The notes below the pieces were generated by a model, which saw nothing but the letters and a program-made list of their open reading frames with translations, ran no database searches and had not been told where the DNA came from. Source: Halobellus litoreus (GTDB lineage Archaea; Halobacteriota; Halobacteria; Halobacteriales; Haloferacaceae). Taken from it: a stretch of DNA of 64,000 bases. Location: contig NZ_JANHAW010000002.1 in the NCBI RefSeq assembly GCF_024464595.1, positions 806,001 through 870,000 on the forward strand, given 5' to 3'. Positions 17,583-25,772 of this stretch are shown one piece after another (position 1 is the stretch's first letter; each line of letters starts with the position of its first letter). The position numbers and the translations under genes are program-made.

Positions 17583-17726
17583 ACGGGTCGTATGCCGCCG
17601 TGAGTCATAAGAAGTTTCGTCTCCGCGCGAACTGCCGCCGTCTCGGACGAGGACCGTGACAGTCGTGCGACACTGGGCGGCGGCGAAGGAGCGAAGTAGA
17701 CGCCGCCGTAAGACACGGCAAGAGCC

Positions 17727-18179
17727 GTGAAGGAGTTCGAGCGAAAGCAACTGCTGGAGCGCGTCAACCGAGAGGGCGCGACGGTGGGCGCGGAGATCCC
17801 CGACGAGATCGACGTACAGGGCGAGGAGATCGCACTCCGGGAGTTCGTCTTCGAGATCAAACGCCGCGACACGGTCCCGAAAGGCGACCGCGACCGGGTC
17901 GAGGAGGCGAAGAAGAACCTCCGACGGGAGCGCTTACAACGCCTCCAGCGGATCGAGGACGGCGACATCTCCTACGAGGAGGGCGAGCGACTCGCCGAGA
18001 GCATCGTCGGGATCGACCGCGCGCTGAACGCGCTCGAACAGTTGCGCCCGGTCGACCTCGAACAGGAGGCCGAGGTGCAGCAGACCGCCGACCGAAAGCG
18101 CTGGATGCGCTTCCTGAAGCAGGCCCTGGGCCGCGGGGACTCCGGCGGCACGGGCGGCCGGAGCGGGGGGCGACCGTGA
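17727..18179 (+). CDS. Haloarchaeal protein of unknown function (DUF5788-like), upstream of polX
   Basis: 150 residues, mostly helical and highly charged (RDRVEEAKKNLRRERLQRLQ at about 54-73), with a Gly/Arg-rich tail. No catalytic motif recognised. Starts with GTG; the stop overlaps the GTG of polX by four bases (GTGA), so the two are translationally coupled and may share a DNA-related role. That role is inferred from coupling only; the family number is from memory. Confidence 0.82.
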   Translation: MKEFERKQLLERVNREGATVGAEIPDEIDVQGEEIALREFVFEIKRRDTVPKGDRDRVEEAKKNLRRERLQRLQRIEDGDISYEEGERLAESIVGIDRALNALEQLRPVDLEQEAEVQQTADRKRWMRFLKQALGRGDSGGTGGRSGGRP

Positions 18180-19930
18180 CGCGAAACGCCGAGGTCGCGC
18201 GCCGCCTCGAGGAGTTCGCGGACCTGCTCGAAGCCGACGGGGTCGAGTACAAGCCGAACGTCTACCGGCGCGCCGCCGAGAACGTCCGCGAGCACACCGA
18301 ACCGGTCGAGGAACTGGCTGCCGAGGGCGAATCGGCGGTCGAGGAGATCGACGGCGTCGGCGACGCCATCTCCTCGAAGGTCGTCGAGTACATAGAGACG
18401 GGCGAGATCGGGGAGTTAGCGGAGCTACGCGAGAAACTGCCAGTCGACATCGAGGCGCTCACGCGCGTGGAGGGCGTCGGCCCGAAGACCGTCGGCGCGC
18501 TCTACGAGGCGCTCGGGATCACGACGCTCGACGAGCTCGCCGAAGCGGCCGAAGCGGGCGAGATCCGGGAGGTGAAGGGGTTCGGCGCGAAGACGGAGGA
18601 GAACATCCGCGAGAACATCGCGTTCGCCAGGCACGCGACGGAGCGCGAGCGCCTCGGCGACGCGCGCCCGCTCGCCGACGACGTCCTCGACCACCTCCGA
18701 GAGCAGGAGGCCGTCGCGCAGGCCGAGGTGGCGGGGTCGATCCGGCGGTGGCGAGACACCATCGGCGACGTCGACGTCCTCGTGGCCGCGGAGTCGGGCG
18801 AGCGCGTCGTCGACGCGTTCGTCGAGTGGCCGGCGGCGGCCGACGTCATCGAGGCGGGCGAGCACAAGGCGAGCGTCCGCGTCGACGGAATCCGCGTCGA
18901 CCTCCGCGTGGTCGTCCCGGGGGAGTTCGGCGCGGCGCTGCAGTACTTCACCGGCAGCAAGGACCACAACGTCGAACTCAGAAACATCGCGATCGACCGC
19001 GGCCTGAAGATGAACGAGTACGGCGTCTTCGACGTCAGCGGGGTCGACGACCCCGACGCCGACCAGCGCGTCGGCGAACGCGTCGCCGGCGAGACCGAGG
19101 CGTCGATGTACGCGGCGCTGGAGCTCCCGCTCGTCGCCCCGGAGATCAGGGAGGGAACCGGCGAGGTCGACGCCGCGCGCGAGGGGACGCTACCCGACCT
19201 CCTCGAGGCGGACGACGTCCGCGGCGACCTCCACACGCACACCGACTGGTCCGACGGCCGCGCGACGCTCGCCGAGATGGTCGCGGCCGCCGCCGAGCGC
19301 GGCTACGACTACTACGCGGTGACGGACCACGCGACCGGGCCGGGGATGGTCGGCGGCATCGGCCTCTCGGCGGCGGAACTCCGGGAACAGGCCGAGGCTG
19401 TCGACGAGGCTCGGGAGGAGTTCGGCGACGACCTGACGCTGCTGCACGGCGTCGAGACGAACGTCGACGCCGACGGCGGCCTCTCGACCGACGACGGCCT
19501 GCTCGCCGACCTCGATCTCGTGGTCGCCTCGCCGCACGCCGCGCTCGGGCAGGACCGCGAGACGGCGACGGATCGGCTCGTTCGCGCCGTCGAACATCCG
19601 AGCGTCGACATCTTGGGCCATCCGACGGGACGGCTCATCAACGAGCGGGAGGGACTCGACCTCGACGTCGGCCGGATCGCCGAGGCGGCCGCCGCGGCCG
19701 GGACGGCGCTGGAGATCAACGCCGACCCCGCGAGGCTGGATCTCCGCGGCGAGCTCGCCCGCGTCGCCGTCGACGCCGGCGCGACCATCGCCGTCGGTAC
19801 CGACGCGCACGCGCCCGGAGCGCTCGACGCCATCAGGTACGGCGTGCACACGGCCCGCCGGGGGTGGTGTGAGCGCGCGGACGTGCTGAACGCCCGCGAC
19901 GTCGACGAACTGCGCGCGTTCCTTCACTGA
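18176..19930 (+). CDS. polX: Family X DNA polymerase with PHP domain (PolX)
   Basis: Repair polymerase with 3'-5' exonuclease and AP-site activity in known homologues. 584 residues: N-terminal 8-kDa-like helical domain with helix-hairpin-helix motifs (EIDGVGDAISSK at 57-68, VEGVGPKTVGALYEALG at 98-114), polymerase palm with catalytic Asp in GDVDVLV at 197-203 and in IRVDLRV (Asp242), and a C-terminal PHP phosphoesterase domain from about 349 with metal motif DLHTHTDWSDG at 351-361. The length and order match archaeal and bacterial PolX. It starts with GTG, coupled to the preceding gene. Confidence 0.96.
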   Translation: MTRNAEVARRLEEFADLLEADGVEYKPNVYRRAAENVREHTEPVEELAAEGESAVEEIDGVGDAISSKVVEYIETGEIGELAELREKLPVDIEALTRVEGVGPKTVGALYEALGITTLDELAEAAEAGEIREVKGFGAKTEENIRENIAFARHATERERLGDARPLADDVLDHLREQEAVAQAEVAGSIRRWRDTIGDVDVLVAAESGERVVDAFVEWPAAADVIEAGEHKASVRVDGIRVDLRVVVPGEFGAALQYFTGSKDHNVELRNIAIDRGLKMNEYGVFDVSGVDDPDADQRVGERVAGETEASMYAALELPLVAPEIREGTGEVDAAREGTLPDLLEADDVRGDLHTHTDWSDGRATLAEMVAAAAERGYDYYAVTDHATGPGMVGGIGLSAAELREQAEAVDEAREEFGDDLTLLHGVETNVDADGGLSTDDGLLADLDLVVASPHAALGQDRETATDRLVRAVEHPSVDILGHPTGRLINEREGLDLDVGRIAEAAAAAGTALEINADPARLDLRGELARVAVDAGATIAVGTDAHAPGALDAIRYGVHTARRGWCERADVLNARDVDELRAFLH

Positions 19931-19961
19931 ATGATGCCGGATCGATTCCGCACCTGAGACG

Positions 19962-20447
19962 ATGTCCGAACGACTCCTCCTGGACGCGATGCTCGGCAAA
20001 CTGGCGACGTACCTTCGGATGTGCGGTTACGACGCCGCGTACGTGCTCGACCGGGACGTCGCCGACGAGCAGTCGGGAACGGACGGGGACCCCTCCGACG
20101 ACGACATCGCGGCCTGGGCGGAACGCTCGACGCGAACGCTGCTCACGCGCGACGTCGACCTCGCGGCGCGCGTCGACGACGCTGTGCTCCTGTCCTCGCG
20201 TGACGTCCGCGAACAGCTACGGAGCCTCTACGACGCGGGGTACGAACTCTCGCTCGAGGATCCGCCCCGCCGCTGCAGCGCGTGCAACGGCGTCCTCCGC
20301 GCCGTCGACGCCGACGAGTCGCTGCCGGCGTACGCGCCGGATCCCGCCGAAACGTACTGCTGGCGCTGCCGGGAGTGCGGGCAGGCGTTCTGGAAGGGAA
20401 GCCACTGGGACGACGTCGCCGCGACGCTGGCGGACGTCAGGAAGTAG
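19962..20447 (+). CDS. Mut7-C (PIN-like) RNase domain protein with zinc ribbon
   Basis: Predicted nuclease of the Mut7-C family; 161 residues. The PIN-like half has conserved acidic residues: Asp9 in LLLDAMLGKLATYLRMCGYD, Asp30, and Asp64/Asp66 in LTRDVDLA. The C-terminal half is a zinc ribbon with CSAC at 105-108 and CRECG at 136-140. Whether it cuts RNA in vivo has not been settled for archaeal members as far as I know. It follows polX by 31 bases on the same strand. Confidence 0.9.
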   Translation: MSERLLLDAMLGKLATYLRMCGYDAAYVLDRDVADEQSGTDGDPSDDDIAAWAERSTRTLLTRDVDLAARVDDAVLLSSRDVREQLRSLYDAGYELSLEDPPRRCSACNGVLRAVDADESLPAYAPDPAETYCWRCRECGQAFWKGSHWDDVAATLADVRK

Positions 20448-20470
20448 GGACGGCCGACGAGGGGACCGGA

Positions 20471-21421
20471 TCAGCGTCGGCGCTTCGGCGACCACTCTTC
20501 ACAGGGGTCCATATCGTCCATCAGTTCCTCGTGGGCGCCGCAGTAGGGTTGGATTCCCGAGTCGGTGCGGACGTACTCGAAGTGCGCGCAGTTGCCGCAG
20601 TAGGTGTCGGCGGCGTCGTAGTTCGCCGCCCGCCCGTCCGCTGGACTCGACGGCGACGAGCGCGACCGAGCGCCGGACTGCCCGTTCGTCGGTTCTGGGG
20701 CGCTCGGGCCCGCAGGTCCCGAGCGGGGGGTCGCGTCGGCCGAGTCGTCCAGCGGCGAGGTGATCGACTCCGACTCCGTCCCGCCGTCGGAGGCGGTGCC
20801 GCCGGTTCCGCCTCCGCCGCCGGTCTGCGTTTCGACGTCGCCGTCGGGGGTACCGCCGAAGAAGCCGATGCCGCCGAGGCCGCCGCGGGAGCGTTCGACG
20901 GGCACGTACTTCGTCTCCTGCTTTCGCGTCACGTTCACCATCGCGGTACCGCCGGGATCGTTCCGCGTCTTGAAGTTCGCCACGCCGGCGAACAGACACC
21001 AGAAGGTGAGGATCGCGCCGAGGAAGTAGACGCCGACGGTCAGGAGCGTCAGATCCGGTTTCCCCGCGCCGCAGAGCGACCCCGACCACTGGCAGGGGTA
21101 CGCGTGGGTGAAGAGCGCCACGCCGACCACGGCGATGCCGGCGCCGACCACGGCCGCGGCCTTCGTGAGCCGTCCCGACGGCAACACGGCGAAGATGCCG
21201 AGGAACACCGCGGGAACGCCGATACCGGCGAGGACGCCCCCGAGTTGTCGCTTGGCCGTCAGCGCCGCCAGGTCCGTGCCGTAGAGGAGATCGGTCGTGG
21301 CGACGACGATCCCCGAGACGACCAGGAGGGCCCCGGCGAGAAACAGCCCCAACCCGAAGAGCAGTCGGCGGAGGCTCGCCCCTGTTTGCTTTCCCCTGTA
21401 GACCTCCGAGAGACTGGGCAT
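20471..21421 (-). CDS. Four-helix membrane protein with C-terminal zinc-binding tail (DUF7139-like)
   Basis: 316 residues. Four hydrophobic segments occupy about 20-150 (for example LLFGLGLFLAGALLVVSG and LLTVGVYFLGAILTFWCLF). A low-complexity Gly/Ser/Thr linker follows (TGGGGGTGGTASDGGTE), and then a small cysteine module near 270-308: CGNCAHFEY, YCGAH, DPCEEW, which looks metal-binding. It probably has a cytoplasmic zinc module tethered to the membrane. Function unknown. ATG 21421 gives MPSLSEVYRGKQ; the longer frame to 21553 runs into repeats. Convergent with the Mut7-C gene. Confidence 0.82.
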   Translation of the reverse strand: MPSLSEVYRGKQTGASLRRLLFGLGLFLAGALLVVSGIVVATTDLLYGTDLAALTAKRQLGGVLAGIGVPAVFLGIFAVLPSGRLTKAAAVVGAGIAVVGVALFTHAYPCQWSGSLCGAGKPDLTLLTVGVYFLGAILTFWCLFAGVANFKTRNDPGGTAMVNVTRKQETKYVPVERSRGGLGGIGFFGGTPDGDVETQTGGGGGTGGTASDGGTESESITSPLDDSADATPRSGPAGPSAPEPTNGQSGARSRSSPSSPADGRAANYDAADTYCGNCAHFEYVRTDSGIQPYCGAHEELMDDMDPCEEWSPKRRR

Positions 21422-21743
21422 ACCGGTACTTCGGGAGCACCACACAAAACGATGCGTCAGACGGACGCACGACAGGTCGGCAATCGCAGTTACGTGAGGT
21501 CGTCGATCGCATCGACCACGGACGAACGCACCCCGGCGGGCGGGCGAACGCACCTACGACGGGCGGACGAACGTATCTACGACGGGCGGACGAACGTATC
21601 TACGACAGGTCGCCGAAGCACCTGTGACGGGCGGCCGGATCTCCCTCCACCGAAAGGGACGAACTCGCAGGTCGCGGCGGGTACGCAAGCGGGTGTCAGG
21701 GCGTGTCGAAGGGATTAATGTCGGCGGTGGCAAATCCAGGCGT
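21422..21743. other. Gene-free 322-base gap with tandem repeats
   Basis: No convincing gene. Holds the 23-base repeats described separately (21538-21628), flanked by GC-rich sequence, and the promoter region of the DUF5789-like gene at its right end. Confidence 0.6.
21538..21628. repeat. 23-base tandem repeat, two exact and two degenerate copies
   Basis: Units at 21538-21560, 21561-21583, 21584-21606 and a decayed one of 22 bases at 21607-21628. The second and third are identical; the first differs at three positions. The core is ACGAACGTATCTACGAC. No spacers are present, so this is not a CRISPR array. Confidence 0.85.
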
Positions 21744-22025
21744 ATGGCAGACGAGGAGGAATCCGAGGGCCCCGTCGTCGAACTGGGCGAGGAGACGCCC
21801 GTCGAGGGACAGCCGCTGGCGCGCGTCGCCGCGCGGCTCACCTGGCCCCACGAGACGAGCCGGATCGTCGAACAGGAAGGCGACAGCGTCATTCGGACGC
21901 CGTCGGGGCCGCAGACGCTCGAAGACGTGCTCGAAGACGTCGACGAGACCTACTTCGACTCCCGGCAGACCTTCGTATCGCTGGTCCGGGACGTCGTCGG
22001 CGACGGTCCCGTCGAGACCGAGTAA
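21744..22025 (+). CDS. Small acidic protein (DUF5789-like)
   Basis: 93 residues with the pattern ARLTWPHETSRIVEQEGD followed by TPSGPQTLEDVLEDVDETYF, which I recall from a haloarchaeal family of unknown function (DUF5789, from memory). No transmembrane segment or catalytic motif. The start at 21744 removes an unlikely upstream extension into the repeat region. Fifteen bases separate it from the CPBP gene, so they may be cotranscribed. Confidence 0.82.
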   Translation: MADEEESEGPVVELGEETPVEGQPLARVAARLTWPHETSRIVEQEGDSVIRTPSGPQTLEDVLEDVDETYFDSRQTFVSLVRDVVGDGPVETE

Positions 22026-22040
22026 CACCGACCCGCGACG

Positions 22041-22730
22041 GTGTCCGTCCACGCCCGCATTCGCGCCGTTGCCGGCGGATCGAGTTGGCTCCAGCGAGCG
22101 CTAGTCGTCGGCCTCGCCCTCTCGGTCCTGTGGAGTTCGTGGGCGGTCCCGCCGACCGATCTCGGTGCGCGCGTCGTCCGCGACGTGCTCTTGTTTCTCG
22201 CCATCCCGGCCAGTCTCGCCGCCGCACACGGGCGTGACCTCGGCTATCACGTCGATCGGGTGGCCCTCCGGGACACCCTGATCCTCGCGGCGTTCGTGCT
22301 CCCCTTCTACCTCGTGGGGTCGTCGCTGCCGAGCATCCGCGCGTACTATCCGATGTGGGAGACCTCGACCGCCCTCGGCGAGTTCCTGCCGCACACCGTC
22401 CAGCAGTTGCTCGTCATCGTCGCCGCGGAGACGTACTACCGGGGGCTCCTCTGCGTCGGCGTCAGCGAGGAGTTCGGCTTCAAGAGCGTCTTCATCAGCC
22501 CCGTCGTGTACGCGCTGCATCACGTCGGCAAGCCGCCGATCGAACTGCTGTTGTCCGGGCCGACAGACGTGCTCTTCGGGGCGGTCGATTACCACAGCCA
22601 GTCGCTGCTGCCCTCCATCGTCGCGCACGGACTCGGACTGACGCTCCTGGATTGGCTCGCATTACACGACCCCCTGTTCCCGCCGGCGGACGTCCTCGCG
22701 GCCCTCCGCTGGCTGCCGGTTCCGTTGTGA
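22041..22730 (+). CDS. CPBP-family membrane protein with altered active site
   Basis: 229 residues, GTG start, polytopic. Resembles CAAX-protease/bacteriocin-processing intramembrane proteases: helices around 20-36, 46-65, 77-95 and 115-135, motif AAETYYRGLL near 130-139, HHVGKPP near 160, and a final conserved His in VAHGLGLTLLDW. In active members the first motif is EExxxR; here the first Glu is Ala and only the second Glu and the Arg remain. It may be a non-proteolytic relative. Substrate unknown. Confidence 0.8.
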   Translation: MSVHARIRAVAGGSSWLQRALVVGLALSVLWSSWAVPPTDLGARVVRDVLLFLAIPASLAAAHGRDLGYHVDRVALRDTLILAAFVLPFYLVGSSLPSIRAYYPMWETSTALGEFLPHTVQQLLVIVAAETYYRGLLCVGVSEEFGFKSVFISPVVYALHHVGKPPIELLLSGPTDVLFGAVDYHSQSLLPSIVAHGLGLTLLDWLALHDPLFPPADVLAALRWLPVPL

Positions 22731-22827
22731 CACCCCCGACGCGAGGGACGGCACGCTCGGGAGTCCAGTAGTGCGCAGTAGACACAATCCCATACGTTTT
22801 CATCGGTGGCCGTCGTACGTTCGGGCG

Positions 22828-23277
22828 ATGACGTTACCCATCGATCCGGAAGCGATTACCGCAGGCGACATCGGCGAGGAGCGAGCCACTCTTCGGATGG
22901 AACACGAGGAAGCGATCGAACACGTGCGCGAGGCGTTCACCGACGCCGGATTCGGTGTCGCGACCGAGTTCTCGGCCTCGGACATGCTGAACGAGAAGAT
23001 CGACGCCGGACGCGACCCGTACTACGTCCTCGGCGCGTGTAATCCCACGATGGCGAACCGGGCGCTCGACGCGAGCGAGAAGCGGATGGGCGGGCTGTTC
23101 CCGTGCAACGTCGTGATCTGGCAGGAGGAACCCGGCGTCCAGACGGTCTATCACGTGAGCATTATGCGGATCGCGCGCCTCGTCGGGATGGCTCCGGACG
23201 ACGACGAGATGGCGGACATCATCGCGGACACGGGCGAACTCGTCGACGAGGCTTTCGGGAACCTCAACGCCGAGTAG
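22828..23277 (+). CDS. DUF302-family protein
   Basis: 149 residues, soluble. Typical DUF302 layout: MEHEEAIEHVREAFTDAGFGV near 24-44, VLGACNPTMANRALD near 69-83, then VVIWQEEPGVQTVYHVS. Function is not established for the family; some members are linked to heavy metal or redox stress. ATG 22828 is preferred over upstream codons because the family core begins here. It stands alone between the CPBP gene and the AT-rich gap. Confidence 0.88.
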   Translation: MTLPIDPEAITAGDIGEERATLRMEHEEAIEHVREAFTDAGFGVATEFSASDMLNEKIDAGRDPYYVLGACNPTMANRALDASEKRMGGLFPCNVVIWQEEPGVQTVYHVSIMRIARLVGMAPDDDEMADIIADTGELVDEAFGNLNAE

Positions 23278-23713
23278 TCGGCGTCGCGCATCGTTCGGCC
23301 GTGATTTGAGGACGAATAGCAGTCCGTTCGGCGGTTGTGACGGAGATTCACCGCACTCCAGTCAGGAGTTGTCGCCACCCGAGCGCGGGCTCCGCGAACC
23401 GAGTTCCCGCATCGTCGCGTCCATCTGCGAGAAGTTCGCCGTCTCTCTGCTATGTGATTCCATACCACGAAATTCGGCAGTGAATTATAAATATCTTCTG
23501 ACGGTACCGTTTGCAGTTCTTCATATTGTTCCGACTCATTATATTCGTATAACGGTGTTTTCTCTCTTATACCGGAATCATCTGTTAATGTGACCCGAAA
23601 GATTCGACGTTTGAAAGCTGCTGGTGGGTTCGTCAACCGGACCGAGGCCGTCACCGCCGCCCGTCTCGGCCGTCTCCGGAACACTTAGCCTACCGCCGGC
23701 CACACCGACATCT
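23278..23713. other. 436-base gap with an AT-rich core
   Basis: The part from about 23440 to 23610 is markedly richer in A and T than the surroundings. A minus-strand frame stays open through it (23151-23684) and encodes a stretch such as TPLYEYNESEQYEELQTVPS with codon choice unlike neighbouring genes, but it then runs antisense through the DUF302 gene. I see no intact gene. A TATA-like CACTTAG at about 23684 probably serves the next gene. Confidence 0.5.
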
Positions 23714-24547
23714 ATGACTCGAAGCGACTGGGGAGACTGGCTTCCGCGCGCCGTCGAGAACGCGGCCCCCGACACCGTCGCCGTCTGGTATCTCGGTTGT
23801 AACGGCTTCATCCTGAAGGGCAGCGAGGGGACGACGATCGCGATCGACCCCTACCTCGGCACCGGCGACCCGCCGCGAACGGTCCGGATGATCCCGGTGC
23901 CGTTCGATCCCGAGGACGTCGCGGAGATGGACGCCGTCTTCGCCACCCACGAACACACCGACCACACCCACGGCCCGAGTCAGGCCCCGATCCTCGAGCA
24001 CACCGGCGCGTCCTTCTACGCCCCGGACGACTCGCTGTCGGTGGCCTTCGACGACGAGGCGTGGCTCGACGACTACGACCTCGACGAGGCTCAGTTCACC
24101 GAGGTCGTCGAGGGCGACACCCTCGAGGTCGGCGAGTTCACCGTCCACGTCGAGTTCTCGCACGATCCGGACTCGACGCACCCGGTCTCGTACGTCTTCG
24201 AGCACGAGTCGGGGACGTTCTTCCACGGCGGCGACACGAAGCCCCACGACGACTTCGACGACCTCGGCGACCGCTACGACATCGACCTCGGCGTGTTGGC
24301 GTTCGGCGCGATCGGCAACATCGACGACAAACAGACGGGAGAACCGGTCCGCACGCGGTGGTACTCCACCGAGAACGAGGCCGTCGAGGCCGCCTCGGAC
24401 CTCCGGTTCGATCGGTTCCTCCCGAGCCACTGGGATATGTGGAAGGGAATGACCGCCGATCCGAAGGTGCTGCACCACCACGCGCGGAGTTACGAGTACC
24501 CGCGATCGCTGGAGGTCGTCGAGATCGGCGATCGCGTGGACCTCTGA
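23714..24547 (+). CDS. MBL-fold metallo-hydrolase (UlaG-like)
   Basis: 277 residues. Metallo-beta-lactamase fold with metal motif THEHTDHTHG at 78-87, a following His in EFSHDPDSTHP, and FHGGDTKPH with the bridging Asp. The layout and length resemble the UlaG-like branch, which hydrolyses cyclic phosphodiester or lactone substrates; the actual substrate is unknown. ATG 23714 is 27-30 bases after a TATA-like box, consistent with a leaderless mRNA. An upstream extension of 30 residues is rejected. Confidence 0.88.
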   Translation: MTRSDWGDWLPRAVENAAPDTVAVWYLGCNGFILKGSEGTTIAIDPYLGTGDPPRTVRMIPVPFDPEDVAEMDAVFATHEHTDHTHGPSQAPILEHTGASFYAPDDSLSVAFDDEAWLDDYDLDEAQFTEVVEGDTLEVGEFTVHVEFSHDPDSTHPVSYVFEHESGTFFHGGDTKPHDDFDDLGDRYDIDLGVLAFGAIGNIDDKQTGEPVRTRWYSTENEAVEAASDLRFDRFLPSHWDMWKGMTADPKVLHHHARSYEYPRSLEVVEIGDRVDL

Positions 24548-24640
24548 ACGGGGGGAGTGTCGGCAGGCCGGCGCGCCCGGTCGAAACCTCGCGACGCGAT
24601 CGTCCAAAGAGACTTACTGTCCCGAGGCATCCGTGCTCGT

Positions 24641-24850
24641 ATGGTGCTGGAACCGGGGATGTCCGGCAGAGCGAGGCTCTTTTTCGCGGTCTACGGGCTC
24701 GTCGTCATCGGAGTCGTCGTCGGCCTGCGCGAACTGCTCGGAATGAGCGGCGCGCCGCTCGCCGCCGCGGCGGTAGTGGTGGCCGTCGTACTGTTCTGGG
24801 GCGGGTTGCGGCCGGTGTATCGCCGCGTCGGTTCCGTGGAGAGTGAGTGA
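24641..24850 (+). CDS. Small two-helix membrane protein
   Basis: 69 residues: two hydrophobic segments (LFFAVYGLVVIGVVVGL and PLAAAAVVVAVVLFWGGL) joined by RELLGMSGA, with a short charged tail. Function unknown. A TATA-like CTTACT lies 28 bases before ATG 24641; an internal ATG at 24659 is an alternative start. Confidence 0.65.
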   Translation: MVLEPGMSGRARLFFAVYGLVVIGVVVGLRELLGMSGAPLAAAAVVVAVVLFWGGLRPVYRRVGSVESE

Positions 24851-24980
24851 CGGCGACGAGCAAATCGGCCGGGCGCGGCGGGACCTCGGTGGACCGGACG
24901 GGACCCGAAGTCCCGCTGAACGCCGGACAGAGTGAACAGAGGTACACTACCAGAAGCCGCGGCCGAACGGACGCGGCGGG

Positions 24981-25231
24981 ACTCCCGCGAGCGCAGCGAG
25001 CGGGAGGTCGCCGCGGGAGTGAGCGAAGCGAACGGACGCGGCGGGATTCGAACCACGGTCGGACGTGCTCGCTCCGCTGCGCTCGACCTCCCTGATTCGA
25101 ATCCCACAGGTCGATTTCACGCCTCGCTGTCGCTCGACCGAAAACGAACGTGGCAGGACTCCCGCGAACAAAGTGAGCGGGAGGTCGCCGCGGGAGTGAG
25201 CGAAGCGAACGGACGCGGCGGGATTCGAACC
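24981..25231. repeat. Direct repeats carrying the 3' end of tRNA-Arg, possible old integration site
   Basis: A 74-base sequence at 24981-25054 recurs at 25158-25231 with four mismatches. The right copy runs into the tRNA-Arg gene; the left copy includes the same 21 bases of tRNA 3' end (25034-25054 matching 25211-25231). A third short fragment (GGACGCGGCGGGA) is at 24968-24980. Duplicated tRNA 3' ends are the hallmark of tRNA-targeted integrases, but no integrase gene lies between them. The 24851-25210 gap holds no gene that I can support. Confidence 0.75.
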
Positions 25232-25283
25232 CGCGATCTAGGGGTTAGGAACCCCTCGCCCTGGTCCACTAGGCCACACGTCC
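25211..25283 (-). tRNA. tRNA-Arg, anticodon CCU
   Basis: 73 nucleotides that fold into a full cloverleaf: acceptor GGACGTG with CGCGTCC (one T-G pair), D arm GCCT/GGGC, anticodon arm AGGGG-TTCCTAA-CCCCT with CCT at the anticodon position, and T arm GCGGG-TTCGAAT-CCCGC. The CCA end is not encoded and no intron is visible. Reads AGG codons. Confidence 0.97.
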
Positions 25284-25314
25284 CACCGACGAGTCACACA
25301 GCCACCGCTTAAAC
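25284..25314 (-). promoter_or_regulatory. Promoter of tRNA-Arg
   Basis: TATA-like GTTTAAGC (minus strand, 25307-25314) lies 24-31 bases upstream of the first tRNA nucleotide, the normal archaeal spacing for initiation at or near the tRNA 5' end. Confidence 0.6.
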
Positions 25315-25355
25315 GAATTGGATTCCGTCAAAAAGACCGGGTGGGGGACAGCGCG

Positions 25356-25619
25356 TCAGTTCGTCTCGGTCGACGTCTCTTTCGACGTCTCCGTCGACGT
25401 CGTCGTCTCTTCTTCCTCTTCGTCGTCGCCTTCCATCTGACTGAGCTCTTCCTCGATTTCCTCGCGGCCGCGTCTGAACTCGCCCATCGCCTGCCCCGTC
25501 GATCGGGCGAGTTTCGGGATCTTGTTGGCGCCGAACAGAAGCACCAGTATGAGCAGGACGACGAGCACTTCCGGCCCACCCGGCAGCCCCGGGAACAGTG
25601 GGGTGATAGTTCCGTACAT
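25356..25619 (-). CDS. tatA: Twin-arginine translocase subunit TatA
   Basis: 87 residues. Short N-terminal region, one transmembrane helix (PEVLVVLLILVLLFGANKIP, 16-35), the FGxxKIPxLARSTGQAMGEF hinge and amphipathic helix, then a very acidic Glu/Thr/Ser tail (about 63-87) that fits a halophile cytoplasm. TatA forms the pore for folded Tat substrates, which dominate secretion in haloarchaea. Single gene; TATA-like CTATAATT near 25645-25652 is 26-33 bases before the ATG. Confidence 0.95.
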   Translation of the reverse strand: MYGTITPLFPGLPGGPEVLVVLLILVLLFGANKIPKLARSTGQAMGEFRRGREEIEEELSQMEGDDEEEEETTTSTETSKETSTETN

Positions 25620-25772
25620 CGCTACCAGAACCTAACCCAGTGGTAATTATAGGCTTTTTGCTCGGCTCCCCCGAGCGACTGTGCCGGCAAACGGACGTCC
25701 GGACGCGGCTGCAGACGGTGACGGCCCGCCGGAGAAAGCAACATTCAACCGGGACGGTCCGCGAAACCGCCT

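Noticed and set aside
16200-17603. 467-residue plus-strand open frame
   Set aside because: Antisense to the phosphatase-superfamily gene, which has clear motifs.
21538-21628. Possible CRISPR array
   Set aside because: Units are contiguous without spacers and no cas gene is near.
23306-23593. 95-residue plus-strand open frame in the AT-rich gap
   Set aside because: No start signal, no conserved pattern and mixed codon usage.
25034-25054. Possible second tRNA gene
   Set aside because: Only the 3' 21 bases of tRNA-Arg are present; no acceptor partner, D arm or anticodon arm can be formed.
25660-25676. Hairpin GCTCGG-CTCCC-CCGAGC as a terminator
   Set aside because: The T-run is on the wrong side of the hairpin for either neighbouring gene.
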